From positions 3,913,936 to 3,977,935 of the forward strand of contig NC_133220.1 in assembly GCF_040436345.1 (NCBI RefSeq): a stretch of 64,000 nt of DNA. Direction: 5' to 3'. Below the pieces are notes generated by a model. It saw only the letters and a list, made by a program, of their open reading frames with translations. It made no database searches and was not told the origin of the DNA. Source of the DNA: Pagrus major (Eukaryota > Chordata > Actinopteri > Spariformes > Sparidae). Position 1 is the stretch's first letter. Every line of letters begins with the position of its first letter. Below, piece after piece: positions 13,222 to 24,400 of the stretch. Both the position numbers and the translations under genes were made by a program.

Positions 13222-14059
13222 TTTCTCTTGTGACCACACATGAGTCAGCCTCCACTCTGCTGGCTGTAGATTGTAGGAGAACATGTTGTAACAGAAGATT
13301 TGATTCAATCATGATTTTTTTGGGAACATCTTTGTTTGTGTTTGGCCCACTTCAGATTCAGAGCCCTCATACTGCCGTCCTGTGGGAACGAGATTCAAAA
13401 TAACAGAACTAACTTGAACCCACGCCACTGCTTTCCCACTCCTACCTCGCTCATAAATTTAGTTTTCCCATAAAAAGCATTAAAAACTACTTTAGCACCA
13501 AAGTAAAGAAAGTGAAAGTGATCTGTTTCTTGTTTTATTCTCCTCATATAAACACTGGACATGAACTTACGTGAGAAGAACAGATTCATAAATGTATGCT
13601 ATAAAAAAAAGATAGAAATGGATGTCTGGTGTTCTGATGAGTCACTAAACTTTTAATTTTGAGGAAAGTTCTGACTGACCAAACTATCCACACAACCACT
13701 TTAACCCTGATTTAACCAGACCCCTAACTGTTCCCTGGCAACCCACACAGGAGGCCCCCTCATTCTGACACCTCTCCACTAATGCATGTTTATAGGTCCT
13801 GTGTTTGTGCATGTGCTTGTATTTCAGGCCCGTGTTTGTGAAAAGAAATAACAACAGAGTGAAAAAAATCATTTCTGTGTGAAGGGATTAATAAAGTATG
13901 TCAAATACTGACGCACTGGGACGGTGGTCGACCCGTCCAACAATCCCAAAGTGTCGGTATTTGACAGGTTGAAATTCAAAAGTCAACTTTTCTTACAAAT
14001 AGGACTGTTTCAAGCTGTATCACCACGTCTTGTATTTCTATAGTGATGCTGCTGATTAA

Positions 14060-14345
14060 AATATAGAAAGTGTGTTTAAAGTTGTGGCTTGAACTACAAA
14101 AATAAGACCAATGTCCCCCAATGCTGATGGAAATTTGTGTGTTTTGTAGTCCATAAAATATTTCTGATCAACGCTGCAGCATTCTCCTAAACAACTGAAG
14201 TGGCTAGGGTCTTGTTTTAAAAAGTAAAAAACAACCAAAAAAAAGCATAAATGGCTCCATACAGCTCGTCCGGTGTAATGCAAGTCTCCAGTAGCCCTGA
14301 GATCCCAAATTGATTTGAAAAGATGTTATTTACACCCCAGAATCA
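14060..14345. mobile_element. Dispersed repeat related to 55930-56160
   Basis: Shares GAGATCCCA-ATTGATTTGAAAAG followed by TGTTATTTACACCC, and the TTTTGTAGTCCATAAAA region, with the stretch at about 55930-56160. Both copies have the same orientation and neither codes for a recognisable protein. Borders are approximate. Confidence 0.5.
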
Positions 14346-15213
14346 TTTAAGAAATAGAAACTGCTCATTACCAGTCAGAGATGAAGCAATTCTTCGCACA
14401 CCTCAAGATAAGTTCAAACAGGTGGGATGCAGAGAGTGAAAGAGAAGAGGAATTAAGGTTTTTGAGGTTTAATGGAGACTCAGAGAGTCTAAAAGTCCGG
14501 CACCATACAGAGCAGTTTCCCTGCAGTGAGTCAAGTGGAGCGCTGCTCAGAAAACGAAGCCTCAGGCTGTTGGCTTGTTCTGCTGCTTCATAATGCTCTG
14601 AGATTCAGCCAAAACATCTGGACGCTCTGATACTTAGAGACACGCTGCAATAATACAACAAGCTCATGAGGTTTTTCCAAGAATATTATATCATTGTTTA
14701 AGCTGAAGGCTTTCAAGTGATGTGATAAAAAGATATGAATTGAACTGAAACAGGATCAGTTGTCGCTCATTATAAAATCCATCAATTTCACACATAAGTC
14801 AGTTTCCAGGTGTTTGGGAGCACAACTGCACATGTTTAAATCCCTCAGTGTCTCCAGAGGATCTGTGTGACTTCTTGTAAAAGTCTTCAAATGAAACTGC
14901 AAGTTTAAAATGAAACACTTCTGTTGCTTTGGAGTTAGAAAGAAGTAAGTTTACCAGACTTCTGTAGGTGCTCCTCAGGTCTGCAGCAGGCTTCAGGCTA
15001 CTACCAGGATACTGTGGATAATGTAGTAATGTAATGTGGATTTACTTTGTTGGTAAAAACATAGTGTTAGGTGACTAAAAGGTCATCTGACCAATCCGCC
15101 CTGCTGATCTTGGTTTTATTTTCCAGTTTTTTTTCAGGATCATAAGGAATGTCTCGACACCCCTCTGTCCAAGTGAGGAGTAAAACTTAGTGCATAGCAA
15201 AGCACACAGGGCT

Positions 15214-15432
15214 CTAACAGGGGTTTGCAACAGCATCCGACAGAAACTGTCCAGGCTGAAAGTCAATGCAGCGGAATGATTCAGTTTCTGTTGGCATCAG
15301 AGGGCAATTTAAGGAATGGCACCACCTTTTTCTGTTTGCTCTCTGCAGCTCAGCCTCTCTCTGCTGCATTTCTTCGGCCATATACTCTGGCTCGAATAAG
15401 TACTGTTGAACCATCCATAACATCCTCTGCAC
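15214..15432 (-). pseudogene. Decayed transposon-type zinc-finger fragment (P2X7 C-terminal-domain-like)
   Basis: The reverse strand encodes a fragment with FEPEY, then a glutamate-rich helix (EEMQQREAEL), then RWCHSLNCPLMPTETESFRC. The order 'FEPEY - acidic helix - WC..x..C..MPTExE..C' resembles a family that I recall as the zinc-binding domain of the P2X7 receptor C-terminus, which also occurs in many copies in fish genomes. The expected second cysteine of the WCxC pair is replaced by serine or histidine, and the frame stops soon after, so it is not functional. The continuation towards 15075 is out of frame and unrecognisable. It is recognised by pattern only. Confidence 0.4.
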
Positions 15433-15639
15433 TTCAATTTTGGGATGCTATTTTTGCTGTTGGAGAATTAGCTCGTTTGCTTTTCTTTAATGGCAGTGTG
15501 CACCCTGAGATGAGAAACCCAAGCTGTAAAAACCTGCAGTTCTTCCACGACACCGACCACGTCACTGTGCACATCAGTGACAGCGCTGGTTAAGGACGAA
15601 CAACAGATTTGTCAGTCAGTAAAGCACTGACTAAACTCT

Positions 15640-15905
15640 GCCTGGATCTTCTTATGTTCTCACTTTGTTGCTGCTCGGGACGCTTTACCAACCCAAAATG
15701 TGGCTATTTGACGTCCTGGGAATGAGACTCATCAATCAACTTTGACCACAAATGTCCTTCAGAGGGAGACTTTTTACTGTGATACTCTGAGTACATGTAA
15801 GAGCCTGTACTCTATTACTTTTACTGGAGTAAAGAGGTTGAATCAGTACTTCTACTTTTACCACAGTCTTTTTTTACACAAGTATCTGAACTTCTACTGG
15901 AGGAA
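15640..15905 (+). mobile_element. Dispersed repeat, copy A (inverted partner at 51640-51990)
   Basis: It matches the reverse complement of 51640-51990 over two blocks: TTTGTTGCTGCTCGGGACGC through AATGAGACTC, and GACCACAAATGTCCTTCAGA through TTACACAAGTATCTGAAC. About 110 bp present between the blocks in the other copy is absent here. It is non-coding and contains the ACTTTTACTGGAGTAAAG sequence of a common fish repeat. Confidence 0.75.
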
Positions 15906-16278
15906 ACAATTTGTGCATTTTTTCCACCTCTGTTTTGCACTTAACATAAACATGGTTCATATTTAGCACTTTTCCCAAACACCCACTCCGTCTCTTACAT
16001 GCCGTCCTCGGTGGAGTCACTCCAGTCCGGAGCTGCCAGCTCAGATCCTGACACACTCCAGCGACCCACCATGCACTTGTTACCCCAGATCTCTATCAGT
16101 GCTACTTGCCTGTGCGTCAGTCTTGTTATCGGGGCTGTTTGGTGACCCAGCTCCCTCCCACCTCCCTCTGTGAAGTCACCCAGAGGGCCAGATCACAGCG
16201 AAGCCAACATGTGGTTTGAGTTAGCGTCTCAGCAACAAGCCCTCCATACGTGGGGCTGTCTGCGTAGCTCGCTGGTCA

Positions 16279-16384
16279 GCTTGTGTAGTTTATGTGTGTG
16301 TGTTTGTGTGTGTGCATGCTTGTATGAATGTATGCCAGTTTCTGTCTGTGTGAAGAGGGTGTGTGTGTGTGTGTGTGTGTGTGT
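16279..16384. repeat. (TG)n-rich stretch
   Basis: A broken TG run at about 16290-16315 and a cleaner run at 16359-16384. Confidence 0.9.
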
Positions 16385-18367
16385 AGCTCTAATTCTGCAG
16401 CAGGAAATAAGGGTCAATTAAAGAGTCAGCACATTGTGTCTCTGGAGACTCAATGAAAAAATAACAAAAGACCAAAAAAGAACCTGCTGAACTTTTCTTG
16501 TTTGTTTCAATTATTCTCATTTTTTTTCCTTCTTTTTGGATCTTAAATATTTATTTGTTCTCGATCACTAACAACATTTTGTGTTCATGCCGTGTATTCA
16601 AAGCAATGCTGCAGTTATTTTGTGCCTCTATCCCCCCCTTGTCTCTGTGCTGGTTGGACTGAGCAGCAGCCAGGTGGAGATTTTGGCTTTCGTCAAAGTT
16701 TATCTGCGCAGCATCTCAGGAAGCAAAGCAGGAGGGAGAAACGAACCAGCTCGTTCCAGCTATTTTCTCCTTGTTTGATTATTTGATTAACTTTCTGTCC
16801 TTGTTCCAGGTTAGCGCAATTTACTCGCTCACACAAAAGTCCCTCCAAGAGGCCACTTTGATTCGTATCTCTGCACTCGTAAAATCATTTTCTGATTGAA
16901 CAGAGCGATGCTTGTTTTAATCTGAAGCTGAATTGAAGCAGACTAAACATAATAACTCTTGAGTAACTTTAATTGAGTAGTGAAAATGAGTAATAGTGCC
17001 GTCAGCGTGCATGAAGAATGATGCACATGATAAAGTCAATCAGCGGGGATAAGATCAGCAGTTGAAAGGAATAAAACCATGAAAACATAACGCTGGTGAA
17101 ACCGGAGGATTAGTCAGCACTTACGAAAAACGAGTCAGCTGTCGGCCTTCAGCAGTCAAAACAAACACATTTAAATCAAACTGAAATGGCTCTTTGGGTC
17201 TTTTGTGTTTAATTTCTGAAACTAGTGAACAGATTTAATTGAAATTGAAATTGGTTGCGAGATATTTGACTTATTTAAACGTTTCCCCTCTTTTCTTATG
17301 AATTACTGCACTTACTTTGTTGAAAGAAATCTGACACATATCTCAGGTGTTTCTCTCGTGATTCTCTTGATATAATGAGACAAATCTAGGTCCAGGTGTA
17401 GGTGATAGTTTTCTAAACATTTTCTTTTCATAAAATTATCCTAGAGGATTGTGTCAGCGTCTGTGTGACGTTGGATCAGACAATTTTAGGTTGTGATCGA
17501 TCTTGGAGGTGTCGTGATCTGCTTTTTGTCTAAACGTTGATTAAATATATATGAAAGGTTTAAATAACAGCTGTAGACTACTTCATCTAAAAACATAAAG
17601 TTCATGAGGGTAAGTTATTGATATGATATTAAAGAAAGTTTAACTTGGAGAATGTGTCACCTGAAAATGACGTGACTTCCTCTGTTGGAGTTATTGAAAC
17701 TGCAGAAACACTCTGAGTGATGCTACAGAGTGGAGCCTCTTCCCTCAGAAAAGATCTTTGTACCAAAACTTCTGCTCCTCAAACTGAAAATAAGCGTGAT
17801 GATTAAATAGTTTTGTGTTTGGATTCATTTAAGAAAAGTGATATTTAGCCGACTCAGATGTGATCCGGCCTGAACTTCGCTCCCAGTGACTCATCAAACA
17901 GTCCGGTTGGTTACTGGTCGTCCCACTGGGACCAATTTGTTTGTTGGTGCAGTGATATATTTATCAAGTCTCTGTGCTTCTCAGTGGCGCTGATATCCTG
18001 AAGTCGTGGAGTCTGAGAGATGGATACACGGCTGCATGGATGGATTATTTATTTATCAGGGGTTGAAGGTCACAGCATGGCAGTGCGAGCTGGCATCGGG
18101 TGATATTCCCAGAGATGTAGAGACCTGCAACTTTATATACCAGACCTCCTGACATGTTTGATTTGGTAAACCTGATGCACTGAGTGGGAGGTTTCTGTGC
18201 TCACAATGAAGTATTTCGATGCTGAGCTTCTGGAAAGCCTCAACAGAACTCATTTCATTGAGTGTACACTGTGGAAAGAAAGAAAAATCCTGAAACATGT
18301 CATCTGTCTTGTTTCTTTCTTTGCAGACAGTTTTATTCTCTGTTGCGTTTATCTTTTTCATCCACAG

Positions 18368-18523
18368 TTGGAGAACGTCATTCAGAAGAAAATGAAGCCG
18401 AACGTTGCTAACATACCGCCGCACGTCGTCCACAACCAAACAGCCACCATGCTGGAGATCGGAACAAACCTGCTCACGCACACAGCGGAGCAGACTCGCA
18501 AACTCAACGTGGTGGAAGCCAAG
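18368..18523 (+). CDS. angpt4: Angiopoietin exon 2 (coiled coil)
   Basis: 156 bp, phase 0 at both ends, after TCCACAG and before GTAACG. It encodes [10 protein letters not shown] to LNVVEAK. The mammalian exon is also 156 bp and is the one skipped in the ANGPT2-443 isoform, so this exon could be skipped here without a frameshift. The 226-codon reverse-strand open frame across exons 2 and 3 is a shadow. Confidence 0.93.
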
Positions 18524-19907
18524 GTAACGAGCCGCTATTGTCATTATCTCGTCACTTGAAAGCAGATCGTCTGGATTTAATGTCTTGTCCTCCACCAGGT
18601 GCTGAACCAGACGTCTCGTATAGAGATCCAGCTTCTGGAGAATTCTCTGTCGACCAACAAGCTGGAGAAGGAACTGCTGCTGCAGACGACTGAGATCAGT
18701 CAGCTGCGAGCCAAGAACAGGTAGAAAAGTTTCCACTATTGAGTGACAGATTCTAACTAAAACTCATTTATTAAAGGTCCCATATTGTAGAGAGATTTAC
18801 ATGTATTTGTGTTATTATAAAGCAGGTCCAGGTTCTATCTAAACTCTGTAAATGTAGCAAAACACTCGGAGAAATGCACACAGCCCATGTTGAGAAACTG
18901 TGGCTTCAAACAAGGCGTCAGGACTTCAATAACGTTGCGATGTCACATCTATACATTCACCGCCGCACAGCCACATGGACACTATGAGAAAAATAATGTG
19001 TTTTTTTAACAGTATGTATTTAAACATTTCCGAGTGGACACCCAAAATAAAAGTATGAGGAGCGTGATATGGGACCTTTAAATGACTTTCTCCCACTTAG
19101 AGCAAAGTGTAATATCACCTTTACACTTGACAAAAAAACACGAACATCTGGCTTTTGTCTGTCAAGTGAATGTGTACAATCAGCATTCATTCCCACGTAA
19201 AACTACTCTGCAGTAGTCACGAGTGTTTCTGGGCTCAAGCTCCAATCAACTGATGGAAACACCCAGGTGAACACGCTGATGTGTCTAATTCTGAACATTA
19301 TTGATACTTCTAACATCTTCTGGGTTTAGTCTGATGATCTGCTGTTTTTCAGGCACATTAGTGATGACAAACGTGACACAAAAAGAAAAAGGCAAACTCA
19401 CCCTCTGGCAAGGTATAGAAATAGTAAAAAACAGGTATATGAAACAGGTGTACTTGAGTAAATGTACTAAGTTACAGTCCATCACTGTTTTTAAGTCAAA
19501 AGACATTTAACAAATCGCGTCAGTTGTTAAAAATCCCCTCCAGACAAGTTTAAAGACATTAATAATTACTCTGCTTTCGAACAATAATTTGTGTCCAATG
19601 TTTTTTTTTTCCCACTAAAACATTTAATAACTTCAGTAAAATGACGTCCACCCTCCTCTGACCCAAATATGAGCCTTATCAGTGATTTCACAACTGAACA
19701 GTGAGAATATTTGAAACACAAGCAAGTCATTAGAGATGATGGAAATACGTCCACAGCTGTTGCTGCGAGACACAACAATATTTGGAATCACAATATTTTC
19801 ACTATTTTTCACTGTGAGGTGAACTTGGACGGAGCTCTGAGCGTAAAACATGCCATGAGTCATTATCAAGCGTGTTCTCTGTTTACAGTAACAGATATAA
19901 TACAAAC

Positions 19908-19946
<39 letters not shown>

Positions 19947-21456
19947 GAAAGAGGGAAATTATTTTTTAGTGTGTGAGAGATTTTTTATCGAGTGTTTAAC
20001 TCCTCTCTGTGTCAGTGGATACAAACATATAACTCATGCAGGATATTGGATTTTTGCTCACATCCAGCTCGTCTTGGCTGATTGCAGATGCTGATATTGA
20101 TATTTTCAGCTCATTATTTTCCACCTAATTGCAGCCAACATCAAGTCTGTCCTGTAGTAGAATGAACAGATTATTATTCCTTCTCTTGTCATGATGGTCA
20201 ACTGGCAGATTCAGTCAGTGATTCGCATTGTGTGCATGTAATTAAAGCCTTTTTGATCATTTCATCAACTTGTAATAACAAGGAGAGTTTTGTTCGGACT
20301 ACACGTCGAGGTCTGGTCAGACTTCATAACTTTCAGAGTCGTCAGATCACATCGTCGTCATCACATCACGCGAGCTGTGACACAGGAATGACGCAGGGTT
20401 TCTGTCTGTTCAGTTTGTTCTGGTCGTATTTCATTAAAACATAGCTCAGCTGAAGCTGTCGAGCCCATGAGTCGACATCTGCATCAGTAAATTAAATTGC
20501 AGCAAATGAAGGTGTAAGGTCTCATTTTGTCACAAAGCATTCCTGAGATAATCCCGGAGGTTTTTAAGAGGTTTCTAAAAGCCTCAGAGGTCGGAAAATG
20601 TTCTCAACCGCAAAGCGTTTAATCCTTTAATTTACCTGAAAACTTTAAAAAGGTTGTGACAGCAATGGGCTGCTCTTCAGAGAGCTGCTTCTGATTATTG
20701 TGTGAATAATAGTAACCAGAATTTAATGAGGTGGAGCAGGTCTGATGAGCTGTTTCCAATGATCCACTACATGATGACGGCTGCTACAGTGTCGGACTTT
20801 CTCTAAACAATCTCATAGATAGAAGAGGACACAGACACAGGTAGCTTTCTAGCTGTTCTGTTACAGACTGCAGACATTACACTGTTTACATCAGTCGATT
20901 AGTTGAGCAAAGTCAAATTTAAATAATTAATTTTATCATTATAATCATTTGTCAAGCAAAAACATTAAACATTGTCTGGTTCCAGCCTCATAAATGTGAG
21001 GACTTGCTGCTTCTCTTTGTCTTTTATGACAGTAAATGAGGAGTGTTTGGGTTTTGGACTGTTGGTCGGACAAAAGAAGAAATTTGAAGACGTCACTTTG
21101 GATTCTGAGAAAATTGTAATGAACATTTTATACAACTTTTTAAAAGTTGGTGGACTAAACAATTCACTGATTGTTAAAATAATCATCAGATTAATCGATA
21201 ATGAAAAATAATTGTAAATATACAACATTTTGCAATTTCTGAAAACACTTTAATTAAAATCTGCTGTAGTTTCACAACACTTAAACATAATGTTTCAATA
21301 GAAATAAGCTTTTTAGAAGTTTTTACATTTAAACTGCTACAAATTCCTAAACTGAGCCACATTAACCATGCCAGGTTATAATGTATAGATCTTAAAGAAG
21401 TTCACCTGGCATCCTTTATAATCAGAACAAACAGCAGATGTTGGGGACTCATTAAT

Positions 21457-21498
<42 letters not shown>

Positions 21499-24400
21499 TA
21501 CAAACCGCAGCTCTCCAACGATCAGCGACTCCCCATCGGTCTCCATCACAGTAAACGCCGCTGCCTCAGTCACGTGCAGGTCAACATGTTGAAGTGATCA
21601 GAAGCAGGAGCTGATAATGTGTTTCAGCTCCTAATGTGACCAAAGTCTCACCTACTGATGTAAAATGATATCAGTCATCAGTGTGAAGCAGCGACGTGAT
21701 GCAGCTGCAGGTTAGAGGATGATGGAGGATGATGTCTCACTCGTCTGCTACACTTCAGCACAATCTGGACCTCATGTCGTACAGTTTGGTTAGAAAAGCT
21801 ACAAATGTTTTAATAACACATCTCACATTACATATCTGAGTGTTAATGTACTGATATTCACATGTTAGTGAACTACAGGAGAACAGTGGAGCCTGTAAAT
21901 CCACCTACAATCAGTTTGCCTCCCTGTTTGCTAAAGAATGATTAGAAATCTTTGGGTGATGTTAGATATCTCTGAAGTAAAAGAAAGAAGGTATTTCACT
22001 TCTCACAGGAACTGAGATATTAAATTATTTTTATGATCATGGACACCAGCTGATTTTACCCCTAAACACATTTAAAGCACACACACATCCATATTTGTGG
22101 GAAACATTATAGAAGGAGACAAACTTTCCCACCCGACTCCTGCAGACCCCCCACCTCACTTTCTGTTCCTGAGCCAGAAAAGTGAGTGTGAACTAGACGT
22201 TCAGCCACGTTTTGCTCTGAAGCCGCTGCCACTCCTTCATCAGGTTTCATTCATTTGGCTCCTACGTTGTTGATCTAACTGTGAGGCAGAGTCTATTTTC
22301 AGCAGCTGTTCTGCTGGTTCAGCTGCAGAGATAACGTGGACTGTAGTCCGCTCTGGCAGAAAGAATGATGGTCGGGTTATTAATCTTTATTTCTCTGTTT
22401 TACAGCTTCTCTAACAGGAGGGAGTAGCTCAGGAGTTACAACCTCTGGTACATTACGGACAGATTTGTTGTACAAATAGTTTGGATTCGTGTCCTCCCTC
22501 TGACAAACACACAGCCTTCATGTTAACCAGTCTGATGTTAATATGACACATTCCTGGAGTTGTTCTGTGATGATGACACAGTAATTTACTGCACACTGGC
22601 ACCAAAAAGACACTACAGAAGAGCAGTTTGAGTGGATCTTTGTGAATGGAGTGTTTTAAATTCTGTTTTTATTCTCCGTGTCTGTTTTTTAGTCGTCTGG
22701 AGAGTAAAGTTCAGAAGTTGGAGTCTCAGCAGAGAGGAGAGCTGGAGGACATGAAGGAGGAGAAGAACAGACTGCAGGTACAGTCAGTAACATCACATCT
22801 GTGTGTTTTACACTGAAGCAACATGTATGTACCATTAATAAAGTCAGGATTACCTCAGGGACGTTTTTATGGGAATCAGTCGGCGTGTGTTTTACATTTA
22901 TAAGGCCAAGCTTTCAGTGTACAAGATGAAGAGCGAGTGTCTGACCTCATAACTGTAAATTACACAGATCTGAGTGTGCAGATGATTTATTTCACTGTTT
23001 CTGTTCAGTCAAACTACTTTAATCTCAGCTGGCTGATGTAAACAGAGAAATTATAAATGTGATGTATGAAGTCTGACGGGACAAAGTGGTTCAACAGGAG
23101 TGAATGTGTGTCTCTCAGTCTGTCGTCAGGACTCAGATGGCGGCCATCGACGCTTTAGAGAGGCAGCTGAGAGTCGCCAGCAGCAACAACACGGCTCTGC
23201 AGAGGCAGCAGGCGCAGCTGATGGAGTCCGTCCACACACTCATCAACATGGTGGCTACGACTACAGGTACACTTTTTACTGCTTTTTTGTATTGGCTTTC
23301 AGTAACCATGTAATTAAATATTTGCAGCTCAGTCTCCAGAATATAACGTTAGTTTTTCTGCAAACCACAAACACGTCCAAGGTTGACATTTTTACCAAAC
23401 GTGGCATATCGCGTTCACATTATATGATTATAATGACTTTCACATCAGGAGGTGGAAGTAGGATGGTGTTATTACAAGCCAACAAGGCTGCCAAACGTTT
23501 TTCGAGTCTGTGGGGTCATTTTGAACCATCTTCAGCCGTGTTATTGGCAAACAAAACTTTTCACGGGCAGTTGGACCACGTCCAGGTGATTTTGTGGTGA
23601 CCAACACAGGTAACCATGATGTTTTTTAACCCTAACCAAGTGGTGTGTGTGTGTGTGTGTGTGTGTGTGTTCAGGGTCACCTCCGCGGGCCCAGATATGG
23701 AGGGACTGTGCAGACGCTTACAAGGCCGGTCACTCTGTCAGCGGTCTGTATCACATCTACATCGGCAACAGATCTGAACCTGTGCAGGTACGACCTCCAT
23801 CAGAGCTGCAGTTGTTCTCCAGCAGCACCTTGTTTCTCCAGTCGCTTCGGTCGTCTCATAAAATGACTCACATAGTTGATGATTATTACAAGTAGCAGAT
23901 TTATTTCTGTTCGTTCGCACAGTTTTTAGTATCAACAGTCTCTTCGTCTCCTCTCTGAAGGTGTACTGTGACATGGAGACAGCTGGTGGAGGCTGGACCG
24001 TCTTCCAGCGGAGATTTAACGGCAGCGTGGACTTCCAGAGGAGCTGGAGGGAGTACAAAATGGTCCGTTTGTCTCTTTAGAGCGATTAATTAAAGTAGAT
24101 TTTAGAATAAAAAGTTGAACCTCCTCTCCTCCTGCAGGGTTTCGGGGACGTGTTAGGAGAACACTGGCTGGGTAATGAAGCTCTGTACCTGCTGACCAGT
24201 CAGGGTCAGTACTCTCTGAGGGTGGAGCTGAAGGACTGGGAGGGAAACCCCGCCCACTCCCAGTATGACCGATTTACACTGACCAATGAGAGGCAGCAGT
24301 ACAGGTAAATAACAGTTACACTACCTGAAGTACACACACATATATACTGTACTGATTCAGACATGTCACACCAGGCTGAAATCATAAATCCTCATGTCTT

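Larger units (their letters stand above)
1..18367. other. Non-coding region upstream of the first visible angiopoietin exon
   Basis: No exon of a recognisable protein was found on either strand. I looked for the usual first coding exon of an angiopoietin (signal peptide, then a short super-clustering segment with cysteines, ending in a splice donor before the LEN motif of exon 2) and did not see it. In mammals intron 1 of angiopoietin genes is very long, so this stretch is probably intron 1, and exon 1 may lie outside the window. The open frames here are short, have no domain signature and often run through CA/TG or GAAA repeats. Repeats and mobile-element fragments worth naming are listed separately. 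Confidence 0.6.
18721..22692 (+). other. Angiopoietin intron 3
   Basis: 3972 bp. It holds the MITE at 18771-19081, a (TG)n run at 19909-19941 and a (CA)n run at 21461-21494. No other exon was seen. Confidence 0.8.

Noticed and set aside
18056..18736. 226-codon reverse-strand open frame
   Set aside because: It is the antisense shadow of angiopoietin exons 2 and 3; the + strand encodes a clear coiled coil with correct splice sites.
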